From Zantedeschia hybrid cultivar (lineage: Eukaryota > Streptophyta > Magnoliopsida > Alismatales > Araceae), in contig JARZZO010000005.1 in the NCBI GenBank assembly GCA_030544215.1, forward strand, positions 78,769,024 to 78,833,023: 64,000 nt of DNA, written 5' to 3'. The position numbers were made by a program, and so were the translations under genes. Below, one piece after another: positions 12,763 through 24,409 of the stretch (positions are counted from its first letter, which is position 1; each line of letters opens with the position of its first letter). Under the pieces are notes generated by a model that was not told the origin of the DNA, ran no database searches, and worked only from the letters and a program-made list of their open reading frames with translations.

Positions 12763-13179
12763 AGTGGCGGATACAAAAGCTTTGTCCAGTAGAATCATTC
12801 GGATTATTATTAAATATAGTGATATTTTAATTTTTATTATATTAAAAATATTAAAATAAAAAATAAAAATAAATATATTTTAATCATTATAAAAATAATA
12901 TACTTTAATAAAAATGATACATTTCGTTAATAATTTTTTTTTCTTCCAAATACACTCAACGAATTTTTTATTAAATCATAAATATAAATCATAATACTAT
13001 GTAAAAAATTTAGTGGAACTGAACTCCGAGTCAGACTGTGGTCCTATGAGTAAAAATTCTCTGGGTCACCTTATACCTAAATTTGAAATTTACCTTATTA
13101 AAATAAGACTCTTCTAATAAAATTTTAAAATTTCAGTGGGCTCCTGAGACCCCACTAAAATGAGCTGCGACCGCCACTG
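12763..13179. mobile_element. MITE with AGTGGCGG ends (probably hAT), intron of FUT copy 2
   Basis: The left end AGTGGCGGAT matches the inverted right end (CGACCGCCACTG). The interior is AT-rich, length about 417 bp. No exact 8-bp target duplication was seen. Confidence 0.45.
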
Positions 13180-13728
13180 GATGATATAGCTTATATAATT
13201 ATTTAGATTAGCTAGTTAATACCAAGTGGAGTCCATGGACCACTAACAACTGGATCCAATATAAATATTTGCATTAACTGGTTAACACCTCAAGGAGTCA
13301 CATGGACTACCAACAAGTGTGTCTCAGAGATTAAAACCCTCAGCAATAGCATCAGCAATATATATATATATATATATACCCACTCGAAGGCTAGGGAAAA
13401 TAATAGAGCAGCTCAGTGGGTGGGTGCCTCAAGAGGCTAAGGGGCTTCGGATTAGGGTTCTTGTAAGGTATAAAGAGGCAAAAACAAAAGGAACGGTTCG
13501 AAACCAACGGCGGCCACAAGAAAAGAAAGGTCCTCAAGTGTCCAGTGCTCCAAACTAGGGAAAGTAACCTCATCCCTAGCAACTCTATTGACCCACTGGG
13601 AAAATGACTCACTATAAAAAAAAAAAAAAAGCTTATTATTACAGTCGACTGACCCAAGTGCTCAGTTACCGTGCAGCAAATATAAATCAAAAGAAATTGG
13701 CTGGTGCTAAAAGTGGATCTACCGGCAC

Positions 13729-13960
13729 CAGTGGCGGATTCAGTCTTATCGAGTGGAGTTTTGGGATCTCACTGAATTTTATTAAATTTATTGGCTCACT
13801 CTAAAACAGTATAGTCTAGGATTCCACTGACCCAGTCTAAGATCCCACTGGTCTAATTCAAGACTCCATATAACTTAGTCCAAGACATTACTGACCCAGC
13901 ATTGTTTATGACTTAATGTTACAGTGACTCTACTGAACAAAATTTCTGCGTCCATCACTG
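13729..13960. mobile_element. Second MITE with CAGTGGCGGATTCAG ends, intron of FUT copy 2
   Basis: The left end CAGTGGCGGATTCAG and the right end, inverted CAGTGATGGACGCAG, form short TIRs of the same kind as 12763-13179. About 232 bp, non-coding. Confidence 0.45.
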
Positions 13961-14177
13961 ATTGACATCGACTCAGCTGGTCATATGCCAAAAAATTTTA
14001 AAAAAAGTGGAAAGAGGCCACCACCTTCGTCTCACACTCCTCTTCGGTTGCCTGAGATTGGTCACAGTGTGATTTCCCTTAGAACTTATGCTAGATGATC
14101 CACCCGAGTTAAAAGAGAAAAATTTGCTGCACAGTTAAAAAAAATTGAAAGTTATTTTTGAAACCCTCCATGGTGCC

Positions 14178-14302
14178 TAATCTTAAATCGGACAAGTCAG
14201 AAAAAAGATAAAAAATGTAAAATCGATTTCGATTTTTTTGATCTTAAATCGGACAAGTCAGAAAAAAGATAAAAAATGTAAAATCGATTCCGATTTTTTT
14301 TT
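14178..14302. repeat. Two-copy tandem repeat, about 62-bp unit
   Basis: The unit starting TCTTAAATCGGACAAGTCAG and ending in TCGATTTTTTT is repeated twice with one or two differences, inside intron 1 of FUT copy 2. Confidence 0.85.
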
Positions 14303-14639
14303 TCCTTTTTACTCGTCCGATCCAAGATTAGTCGGTTAAGGGGTTTCAGTAAAAAAAAAAAAAAACCTGGCTGCACCGCCCGGCGGCGTAATTACCCCGG
14401 ACGGTGCAGCAAGCTATTCTCGAATTAAACACAAACGCAATGGTTCGTAGCTGCGACTGCCCAAGTAGAATTGGAGTTGGACGGCTAGTTTGATGGTACC
14501 GCTCATGACAAGCCGACTTCGTCGTGTATATATATATCAACAGAAGAAACAACAACAAGAACAAGAACAGTTGATGCATTGCAGGGACATCTAATTCACG
14601 AAAGGGTCGACTTTAATCTGCAAGGAAATCGTCCAAGCT

Positions 14640-15620
14640 TGCATATTGGATTTGAAGAGCTGGAGCCCCACACTCTAATGGTAGATAACAGTCAGCTTAA
14701 TTAGCTGCAATTAATTAATTCCCACTCTTCCCCTAGCTCTTCTTTTTGTTCAGTAATTAAGGAGATGTTCTAATTAATTCCTTCTGGGGCTGAGAGAGGA
14801 GGCAGGGGACAGAGTGCTGGGAATGTGCTGCTGTACATGTATTTAAGAAAGAGAGAGATATGAGCATCTAAATGGATAGACAGATAGGTAGATGGGCAAA
14901 TATATTTCTGTTAAAATGCAACTTAAGCAAATGCGGAAAGAGTTATCATAAATATATTTCCTTATAAGTTTATGAAGGACGCATTTATAAGAATGTTTTG
15001 AATTTATGACCTACTTAAGTAAGTTTAAAGAGAAAATCTAATCCTTGTTCTATCATCCGGACAGAAAATTATCATAGGAAACGAGTTTATATATGGTCAA
15101 TAAAGAACGGGAAGTCATAAATTCGCCTAAAATTAGAAAATAAACCATGTCCAGAACGGGCAAAGAAGCACTCACCGTCGTCCACCGGCCGCCGCTGCTG
15201 TTGGTGCTGCTGTTGCTGTTGCTGCTGCTGTTCTTGTTGCTGGTGCTGCTGCTGCTGCTGAGAGGTGCCTTCAGAGGAACGGGTGAGGAACGCCAGAGGC
15301 GGCCTGTACACCCCAGTGAAGAAGACCAACGTGAGCAACGTCACGCCGGCGATCACCACCCACAGCACCCTGCGGCCCCTCGGCTCCCCCGCCCCCGCCA
15401 GCGGCGAGAAAGCTGCACCGACATCCCTCCCCCAGCGGCGCTTCCTCGTTGCTCCTCCCGCGTCGACCATGGCCGGCCTTTTCCGTCCCCTGCACCACCG
15501 CTCGCCGTGGCGGCAGCTGCAGAAGCGATCGATAGAGGAAGGAGACGGCGCCGGAGGACCGACCGAGCTGTACTGGTGCCGCCGGGAGCTGTGGAAGGGG
15601 GTTACTCTTATCTATGTCGT
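14640..15620 (-). repeat. Segmental duplicate block 1 (intron start, exon 1 and 5' flank of FUT copy 2)
   Basis: Sequence from the TTGGATTTGAAGAG word to about 15620 is closely repeated at 24410-25325, including intron, exon 1 and upstream bases. The second copy lacks exon 2 and its exon 1 is broken. Confidence 0.85.
15176..15470 (-). CDS. GT37 fucosyltransferase copy 2, exon 1 (anchor plus polyglutamine stem)
   Basis: This exon codes 98 residues plus one base, ATG at 15470 to the GTGAGT donor (G at 15175), phase 1, matching exon 2 at 11360. The order is a basic tail (RKRRWGRD), a membrane segment at about residues 36-54 (WVVIAGVTLLTLVFF), TGVYRPP, then a stem with a Gln-rich run at about residues 70-91 interrupted by His and Glu. 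Copies 1 and 3 have only two to four Gln at this place, so the run has grown in copy 2. The CAG/CAA mix suggests growth by slippage with some stabilising CAA codons. The stem faces the Golgi lumen, so the run should not touch the catalytic fold. Confidence 0.9.
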
Positions 15621-15976
15621 GCCTGCTGCAGGAGTAGAACAGATTGGAGGAAAGGTCGGGGAAAGGGGAGATGCCTTGGAGATGGAGGAGGAAAATTCCA
15701 CACAGCTACACGCTGAGGGGCCACAAACGCGTTGCACTGCTTCGCTACCTGTTAATTGCAGATGGCCACAGCAGATTTTTTTATTGGTTTCCCACTTCCA
15801 GAATGGGTCAATAAACAATTAATGGGGGTGGATGGATGGCTTTGGCCGACCTGTTTGGACTCGATCCGGAGCCGCTCTTTGACCTACCATGGATTCATTA
15901 AAGACAAACTTATTTTAGACGGTGAAAATAAATTTACTATAAACTCGATCAAGTTTGTCATAAACTTCATTTTGTA

Positions 15977-16096
15977 GGCATATTCTTCATAAATCTGTTT
16001 AGAGTTGGTTTTTGCTAGAGACCTTGTTAAGTTCACCACACAAGATAGGCATATTCTTTATAACTATGTTTAGAGTTGGCTTTTGCTAGAGATTCT
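15977..16096. repeat. Short tandem duplication (about 70-bp unit)
   Basis: GCATATTCTTCATAAATCTG...TTTTTGCTAGAGA occurs twice, and GCTAGAGACC(C/T)TGTTAAGTTC recurs once more at about 16329. It lies upstream of FUT copy 2, function unknown. Confidence 0.6.
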
Positions 16097-16099
16097 TTT

Positions 16100-18887
16100 T
16101 TTTTTTTACTAGTAGCACAGTGGTACAATACTTCTAAACACCATCAAAAAGAATAGAGATCGAATCTTACAAAACTCTCATCTTCTAAAAGAAGAGAAAT
16201 AATAACAAGCATCCACAAACCGCTTAAAGAAACGGAAAAACGTCAAGGGCATCATTACCCCGGACACAGCGAGATCGAATTTTTTCAACCGAGGAGGCGG
16301 AGGGTGTTCACTCCGCTACAGAACGAGGGATGCTAGAGACCCTGTTAAGTTCACCACACCGGACAACTAGAATAAGTTTACAAGGCATAATGGCATATGC
16401 TTATGTTTTTTATACTCTGTCCACCTTTTCTTCTTCTTCTTCTTTTTTTTTTTTTTTGGGTCGGAATACCTTTTCTTATTGGTGGCATCCATATGGGAAC
16501 AAGTGAATATTGAAATATCCCATAGATATTACATAGAGAGAGAGAGAGAGAGAGAGGCACGTGGGTTCTTGGGCTAACAAAGGAAGAAGTCGTCGTTTGC
16601 TTAGGAACTAGTAAATATTGAAATATTCCATGGAACACTATGTTATGGTGCACATGAGTCGTTTAACAACAGACAAGGAATCGTCATCATCGGCGAGAGT
16701 TTCAATGGTGGCAAAACTATTAACATATCCAATTTGCAAGGCTTCTATCTCCAAACAGTGTCATATGTGAACCACAGCTCATATGGTGATTATATAATCA
16801 AGTCAATTTTATACTAAGGTCACGTGGACTTGATTTGTTATACTGGATCGATTCGTATTAACTTAAGCGACTCGTAGTGTAGAAGGGCAAATTTAAATCG
16901 GTGCCCTTCGACCGAGTCTATGCAATTTATGAGATCTTTTCCGTGTGACTCGGCCGAATCTTTATGAATTGACCTAACTCATACCAAATCGTGAGATATC
17001 TGAATCGGCGAACCCTACATGTGAGACAGTGAAAGATAAATTTTTTTACATCTTTGATTGATTTTTCAAAAAAAGCTGAAGGACTTCAGTGTCGCCCATT
17101 CTAGAATAGCAACCCTGGGAAAGTGGAGACTTGGATATATATACAAATCCGATCAGATGAGAACAAGTTCTTTGAATGGCCTCAACAGGATGGGATCCCT
17201 TCCCAACAGAGATTGAAAGTCCTGCTGACTAGGTCAATTATTTAGTCCGATCATCTAATTTTATTTCTCTTTTTTATTGATCGTCTAATTTAAATTAGTT
17301 TTGATTAATCTTTCTTCTTTTATTTTCTTCAGGTTAATTGAAAGTCTTGATTAGTAGATAAGTTATTTACTCCGATCATCAAATTTAATCTACGTTCTTC
17401 CTTGATGTTCTAATTTAATTTTTGATCCTGAATCTTGATGAACTAATTAGTCAGGAGTCTTGAAGTCAACTAAGTCCACCTCTGGCATTTCCTCACGACA
17501 TTTACCAGGGGAAGGAACCCTCTCTCTTCCGAACCAGCTGCCTAGGGCAGTTGGTTTCACCCATTGCAAAATTAGACGGACCTGGAATTCTCGCATAATT
17601 AGACGGATCTATCGACTTGTTTCGGAATTATCTCTTTCTATGAAGGATATATTAGGTTCCGTTCGGATTAGAACCCTGGTCATTTGTATATACTTGTAGA
17701 TGCCTGGCTACCGTGCCACCCTTCAAAAAAAAAAAAAAAGAAAAAAAAGAAAAAAAGAAAAAAAGAACCCTCTTTCTTCCTGTCCCCTTCTCCCTTGCCC
17801 TGCCTGCAGATAATGTTCCTAGCCTCGGCATGTGTTCAATTTGTATGGTCAGCATCCATTTACACAGCCTTCATGGCACATCATCATCATGTGCTCCACT
17901 GGTCCCGTTTCTCTACTGCTACCTACTTTTCCTTCCCATCTCTTTCACCGTGAAATAATTGTGACAGTAAGGAAAAATTTTCTTATTTAATAAAATATTA
18001 ATTTAAATATCAAATTGGATACTTTCTTCAATAAAGAGACTATGAAGTACTTAAAAGAAACAGCAACTCCCATGTGATCACTACAGGGGATTTGATTTCT
18101 TTGTATAACCACGTATATAAAATATTCTTGGCCTGAAAGGAAGTACATGGGGACTAGACCAGTCAAGGCTGGTGGCACACCTTTATCGGCAACTATTTTG
18201 GGCTATAAACAGGTCGGATAAGAAAGCAAGAACACTAACAAGTTTTTGTTTTCGATTTTGAGATTGTCGGTAAAATCATGTTTTTAGATTTTTATTCTGG
18301 TAGAATGATATTTCACTTTCATTTTATCTTCGGACTCGATAACAAAAATAAAAATAATTTATCAAAATAATTTAAGTGTCATAAATCCTCATCCTCTTCT
18401 TTATACGTATCTAAATAGAGTTACTAGATAGAATACTCCTAGATATTTTTCTTATTTGGTTAAAGATAAGATGATAGGAAGTATATTAGAAAGTGTGAAA
18501 CGATAGAAATATCCTCGAGTCATGTGAGAGTACCTTGAGAGATCTAATAAAGTTGAGATGCAAACAATCTTGCTCCTAATCCATCGATTATACTTTTTGA
18601 TCAGAAACATAAGAATAAATTAGGTGATTAAGATAGATCGCATCACCGAAAGAAAGCCGCATATTGAAAAAAGACTCGTCAACCTGAATAAGCGTAACCA
18701 AATTGAGGATAAAATTATAAGGAATTCTTTTTCATGGTTAAAATAATAATTCATCTTGATCATCTAATTTAATTATTAAAAGGGGCTGCATATATTTGAA
18801 GCTAAATTATCAACAATTCAAACTGTGTACAAGCTAAAATGACTGCTACACCACTGTGTAGACATGTTTGTAAAATCTTTGTATTAA
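16100..18887. other. Upstream region of FUT copy 2; no gene seen
   Basis: Holds a GA microsatellite (16537-16556), three related blocks with TCCGATCATCTAATTT-like words (17213-17460), an A-rich tract (17725-17765), and the 19-bp block at 17181-17199 shared inverted with the upstream region of FUT copy 3. Confidence 0.45.
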
Positions 18888-19488
18888 GGAGTTGTTTATT
18901 TTAACGTAAAACACCGTAATTTGAAACAATTATTTTTGGTTGTTTGGCATGATGTAAAATAATGTAAATTAAAATCATATTTGGACATTGTCTATCCACT
19001 TGACTAGGGGTGTTCATTGTTTGGTTCAACCCGAAAAACCGAACCGAACTAAACTAAATTTTCGGTTTGGTTCGAGTTGAAAACATAATCGGTTCGGTTC
19101 GGTTTTCAAACCTCCTCAACCCGTAGAAACCGAACCAAACCAAAGTATTATTTATATATTACGAAATAACCAACCTCCTCACATTCGTGCATACGCCACA
19201 CACCCACTCACACTGTTTAAACCAGCAACGCAACAGACCGACCAGCTCTGGCTAATGACTGCAGACGCAGGAATTGTTAACACCCTACACTTGACTGCTC
19301 AATTCTCTTGTTTTTGTTAACAATTCAATGTAAACTAAAAAGAAGAAGATTGGGTCATGCCTCTTGTTTTGTTTACAAACAACCAAACAAACATTTCTGA
19401 TTTTAAAATAAGAAAATTTCACTTGTTCTAAAATCAGTGATTTTGAAACCGATGATTTACAAAATTTTACGCTAAAACAAACAACTCC
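18888..19488. mobile_element. Tourist-like (PIF/Harbinger) MITE with TAA target duplication
   Basis: The left end GGAGTTGTTTATTTTAACGT and the inverted right end GGAGTTGTTTGTTTTAGCGT form TIRs of at least 24 bp. The base triplet TAA flanks both sides (18885-18887, 19489-19491), the expected Harbinger target duplication. Inside, 18990-19140 carries repeated CGGTTCGGTT words, probably a nested insertion. About 601 bp, no coding capacity. Mobilisation would need a transposase in trans. Confidence 0.78.
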
Positions 19489-19869
19489 TAAGAATAATAA
19501 TTGCAACTACAGGGAATATTACACTTTGACACAGACTCTAATACCATAGTTCGCAGCTATTACAATTGCATGCCAAGTTTGGAGATCGTTCGAGCTTGGC
19601 CTCCCTGCTGTTTGATTTTTGATAGGACAAATATAAAAGAAAGAAAGATGATGCCATCTGATCTGATGGCTCAAGCGCGTAGGGACGCAATCCACGGACA
19701 GCCCAGGCCCAGGTCTGAGTGGGCTGGGCTCGGTGGGCTCGCACTTTAAGGTCACCAACATGGAAATTGGAAAGTATCACGCTCGTTTGTGAAAGTTTCG
19801 TTGTCTGCCCGTGCCCGAAACAGTAATTGACATATTTATATTTGTCATATTTATATTTGTCACTATAAA

Positions 19870-20115
19870 GAGAGCGGGGCCGTATCACATGGCGGAACAA
19901 GGATCCCACCTAGCCCACTTTGTTGGGCAGAACAGGTCGCGGCTTCGAGCTGCAGAATGCTCGCAGGTGTATTCCTGCAGAAATGTCGCTCTTGTGGCGG
20001 GTCTTCCTCTTGAGAGCAGGAAAAAACATTCTTCGAGGAATCTCGGCTACGTCCAGCTCGATCCCAGTCTCTTCTGAGCCGGAGACTCCTGCCCATACCA
20101 CTGGGCTATCTGACC
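19870..20115 (-). mobile_element. Probable tRNA-derived SINE
   Basis: On the minus strand the head starts GGTCAGATAGCCCAGTGGTA. TAGCCCAGTGG fits an RNA polymerase III A box, and GGATCGAGC about 33 bases further fits a B box. The body runs to an AT-rich end near 19870. The + strand words (CCACTGGGCTATCTGACC) are what exposed it. The exact tail and target duplication are not resolved. Confidence 0.5.
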
Positions 20116-20682
20116 AAAAAAAATTATAAAGAGAGCAAGATTACAAATTAAATAAATTTACTTGTCATTTCTAGAAAAATATTGTGGCACACCCATCCCT
20201 GATCATCTTTGGGACATATCTTTCCAAGGGTTTTCTCATCTCTGCAAGTGTACCAACAGTTCCATAAAGTTGGTAAGTTAGATGTCTGTAATTACAAAAT
20301 TAATCTTTCCATTTCCACAATTCATTGTCTAAACTTATCTAACCTTTCCCTCCAAAATGTGGAGAGCGAATTCTCCCTACAAGAAGATATAATGCATGTT
20401 ATATTTCAGGACCAAACATAAATAAAGGTGAAGAAATATAGGAATGGTGAACAGTAGTTATCGCCCCTTTACCTGGATCACTTTCTTAAGAAAAAAGCCT
20501 CCAATATATCTTTGCCCTTTTTCTTCTTTGTACCGTTGCTGCCTAGTTCACTTTCATTACTTCTAAAATTGATGTCTGGGAACATGGAGTGATTGAAGTC
20601 TCATTCTTTGGCTTTTTGCATAGGATATAATAATAATAATAACTTATGGACGAAAGGCACCGTAAAATTTACATATCCTATA

Positions 20683-21105
20683 CTAATGAGGCATAACATT
20701 AGATCATGACTTTTAATGACTGACACTAAGGGTGGTGCTTGGTACAGTTTAAAATCTGTTGCATGCATAGATTTTCATTTTTCTTATTGTAATGAATGCT
20801 TGGCGATTCAAACATTTTAGACTACTAAGAAATGAACGTACGTTAAATTCAGATCTTGGCACTTATATTATGATTAGCTTAATTTTCAAAACAATAAGTG
20901 CATATAATAGATTATATCACCCTCAATTTAGTCTTGGTGTGATATCACACTCAAATGCTGGCAACGTACATATTATTTAAAGAGAAATACTTGTTATGAT
21001 GCACGGTTAACAGATAGAATGGTACACGTATCATCGGGTCCTTCTAGAAGAGCTACAACAAATCATAAACATGCATGCATCATCTAATCTGCCGATGGAA
21101 TAGTG
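20683..21105. repeat. Right arm of the dispersed inverted repeat
   Basis: Inverted counterpart of 7665-8262, with shared words around ACTTTTAATGACTGACACTA and CTGCCGATGGAATAGTGTAC. The two arms lie about 12.4 kb apart and flank FUT copy 2. Confidence 0.8.
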
Positions 21106-21615
21106 TACTATGTAATGCATATTTACATGAAACTCTTTGACTATAATATGTTGATATGTGTAATACTATTTAAACTCCTCACAAAAAATTGCATAGACGT
21201 TCATCCGTTACTTTACAAGTATATTTAGCATCAAAAGATATTTTTATTTATAAATATGTGCTGAAAGGTGTATGTATTTTAATTGAAGCATTTTGCTGAT
21301 ATTGTCATTTAATAACCCATCGTATATTCTATATACAGTAACAACATTTTAACTTGGATGAAATTCAAAACAAATTTCCCTTTATTTCTCTCTTTCCATT
21401 CTTCTTTTTTCGTTCTTTCTTTGGGTGCCCTTGGCTGCTCAAAGGTTGATGGAATAAGATTTATGATCACAGTGACAAACATCAGATTATCCAAAGTATA
21501 AGAAAGTAAGATTTTCAGGAAACTGACCACATATGTTAATCCCAAGCTGTAACAAAGTTGCATTTATTATGCAACAAAGCAGTCAACCAAAACAACCGAA
21601 AATTCCTTTTGTGTT

Positions 21616-21790
21616 ATGTCACAGGAAGTTCCAGACCCTAACCTAAACATGTATTTTGTTCTGAAACCGATCGGTTCTGAACAGGCTCAGGCAATAGGAA
21701 AGAATGGGAGTGGCTTCATTCAGGAGGAGCTGAAGATGGACTTGGTATACGGCTACATGTTCCACTTGTTAAACGAGTACGGCAAGAGGC
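21616..21790 (+). pseudogene. Fragment of a CAP10/rumi-like O-glucosyltransferase, joined to a LINE
   Basis: The translation QAIGKNGSGFIQEELKMD followed by VYGYMFHLLNEYGK closely matches the C-terminal region of plant CAP10-domain (PF05686, DUF821) glycosyltransferases. The piece is short (about 60 codons), seems to lack the stretch normally before QAIGK, and runs straight into LINE reverse transcriptase sequence. A splice-acceptor-like TTATGTCACAG lies just before it. It is best read as a captured or target-site exon fragment. The family name is from memory of conserved motifs. Confidence 0.7.
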
Positions 21791-23965
21791 ATGGAAGGGC
21801 CAAAAAACCAAGGCATATGCGGATGATATATATTGCTTTTTGGAAAGGCCACAAAAGAAGAAATAAAGGAAATAATTCAGTGTGTTGACCAGTATAGGGG
21901 TTGGTCTGGAGAGTTGATTAACAAAAATAGATCAAGCTTAATCTTTAGTAAAAGTACCTTGCCTGGCCAGAGAAATTATCTCTACCAGTGGCTGGGAATG
22001 AAGACAGGTAACCCAGGTGATTTCTATTGGGAAACCCCTTTTCATTCTACAAAAACCAAGACTGTGCAATTAAATTACATTGTGCACAAATTGAGAAACA
22101 AAACCAATTCCTGGAAGGTAAATGTTTTATTTCAGGCAGGGAGACCCACCCTAATTAAGTCTACTCTCTGAGCCATCCCAAATCACTTGATGGCCACCAG
22201 GCTTCTCCTTAAACAAGTTTTAGTAAAAGTACCTTGCCTAGCCAGAGAAATTATCTCTACCAGTGGCTGGGAATGAAGACAGGTAACCCATGTGATTTCT
22301 ATTGGGGAACCCCTTTTCATTCTACAAAAGCCAAGACTGTGCAATTAAATTACATTGTGCACAAATTGAGAAACAAAACCAATTCCTGGAAGGTAAATGT
22401 TTTATTTCAGGCAGGGAGACCCACCCTAATTAAGTCTACTCTCTGAGCCATCCCAAATCACTTGATGGCCACCAGGCTTCTCCTTAAACAAGTTTTAGTA
22501 AAAGTACCTTGCCTAGCCAGAGAAATTATCTCTACCAGTGGCTGGGAATGAAGACAGGTAACCCAGGTGATTTCTATTGGGGAACCCCTTTTCATTCTAC
22601 AAAAGCCAAGACTGTGCAATTAAATTACATTGTGCACAAATTGAGAAACAAAACCAATTCCTGGAAGGTAAATATTTTATTTCAGGCAGGGAGACCCACC
22701 CTAATTAAGTCTACTCTCTGAGCCATCCCAAATCACTTGATGGCCACCAGGCTTCTCCTTAAACAAGTTTTAGTAAAAGTACCTTGCCTAGCCAGAGAAA
22801 TTATCTCTACCAGTGGATGGGAATGAAGACAGGTAACCCAGGTGATTTCTATTGGGGAACCCCTTTTCATTCTACAAAAGCCAAGACTGTGCAATTAAAT
22901 TACATTGTGCACAAATTGAGAAACAAAACCAATTCCTGGAAGGTAAATGTTTTATTTCAGGCAGGGAGACCCACCCTAATTAAGTCTACTCTCTGAGCCA
23001 TCCCAAATCACTTGATGGCCACCAGGCTTCTCCTTAAACAAGTTTTAGTAAAAGTACCTTGCCTAGCCAGAGAAATTATCTCTACCAGTGGCTGGGAATG
23101 AAGACAGGTAACCCAGGTGATTTCTATTGGGGAACCCCTTTTCATTCTACAAAAGCCAAGACTGTGCAATTAAATTACATTGTGCACAAATTGAGAAACA
23201 AAACCAATTCCTGGAAGGTAAATGTTTTATTTCAGGCAGGGAGACCCACCCTAATTAAGTCTACTCTCTGAGCCATCCCAAATCACTTGATGGCCACCAG
23301 GCTTCTCCTTAAACAAGTTTTAGTAAAAGTACCTTGCCTAGCCAGAGAAATTATCTCTACCAGTGGCTGGGAATGAAGACAGGTAACCCAGGTGATTTCT
23401 ATTGGGGAACCCCTTTTCATTCTACAAAAGCCAAGACTGTGCAATTAAATTACATTGTGCACAAATTGAGAAACAAAACCAATTCCTGGAAGGTAAATGT
23501 TTTATTTTAGGCAGGGAGACCCACCCTAATTAAGTCTACTCTCTGAGCCATCCCAAATCACTTGATGGCCACCAGGCTTCTCCTTAAACAAGTTTTGAAG
23601 AGAATTGACCAGTTTTTATGTGCCTTTTTTTTGGAGAGTACTCGGGCAAAAGAAAGATACATTTTTGCAGATGGGATGTGATCAAACAACATAAGTGGAA
23701 GGGGGGGTGTTAGGCATTAAAGACATGGAGGTTTACAGCAGAGCAGCAATTATGAGATTAGTTTGGAGATTTTTAACTGATGACAGCTCCTTATGGTCAG
23801 TGATCCTCAGGGCAAAGTACTTGAAAAATCAAACATTCTGAGATAAAGTAGAGATGCTCATTATGCACCTCCTTACATCTGGTTCCACTCTCATTGGATT
23901 AGCATCTAAAAAAGAATCTAGTAAATGGTCCTGTGCTTGAACCTATTGACTTGCCAAAGTTACAA
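21790..23965 (+). mobile_element. LINE (non-LTR) reverse transcriptase fragment with internal amplification
   Basis: In shifting frames the + strand codes YADDIYCFLERP (the YADD catalytic motif), then CVDQYRGWSGELIN, NYLYQWLGMKTG, KLRNKTNSWK, LFQAGRPTLIKSTL, RAAIMRLVWRFL and LWSVILRAKYLK, the order seen in plant LINE ORF2 after the palm domain. It is 5'-truncated, frame-broken and lacks endonuclease. The region 21946-23595 is expanded six-fold. Confidence 0.88.
21946..23595 (+). repeat. Six tandem 275-bp units inside the LINE
   Basis: Units start TAGTAAAAGTACCTTGCC at 21946, 22221, 22496, 22771, 23046 and 23321, exactly 275 bases apart. They differ at only a few bases (for example GGCCAG or AGCCAG, CCATGTG or CCAGGTG, GGATGGG or GGCTGGG). 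The first unit differs most and appears to be the original. Because 275 is not a multiple of three, each unit ends the frame, giving repeated 70-codon open frames that are not genes. Confidence 0.97.
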
Positions 23966-24409
23966 AGAATGAGAAGATTCTAATGACCCTACATGAGAAA
24001 AGATCAGACCTATACACATGAATGAATGAAAATATACTGACAGACTCTAAAAAAAATGAGATCACTTACCAACAACATATTGGTATGAACGTATATGCCT
24101 TTGAAATAATATCATTATCTTTCAACCAATTCAGCAGATATAAATTGAATCATAAGCAATTTATAAATATACACCCAGCCTTCCTCTCTTTGGGTATATC
24201 ATCTCACATGTACCTGAACATAAAATCATTGGAGCACAATGGAAGTGTAAACTTAAACAAAAATAAGAATAGTGACTAAAAAAATTCAAATATGTATTTA
24301 CTCTAGAAATGACTGAAACACATTAGTTTCAAGTTTATTTTGTTCTGTAGAAGTGGTACATATGTTTCAGCCTCTTCAGATGCATGTCAGAAGAGAGGCC
24401 AGAACCCCA

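Noticed and set aside
15147..15716. Leucine-rich open frames opposite FUT copy 2 exon 1
   Set aside because: They are translations of the CAG/CTG repeat on the wrong strand or frame.
17684..17958. Lysine-rich small frames
   Set aside because: Produced by an A-rich tract; no start context or conservation seen.
22234..23271. Four identical 70-residue frames
   Set aside because: They are reading-frame pieces of the tandemly repeated LINE segment, each closed by the repeat itself.
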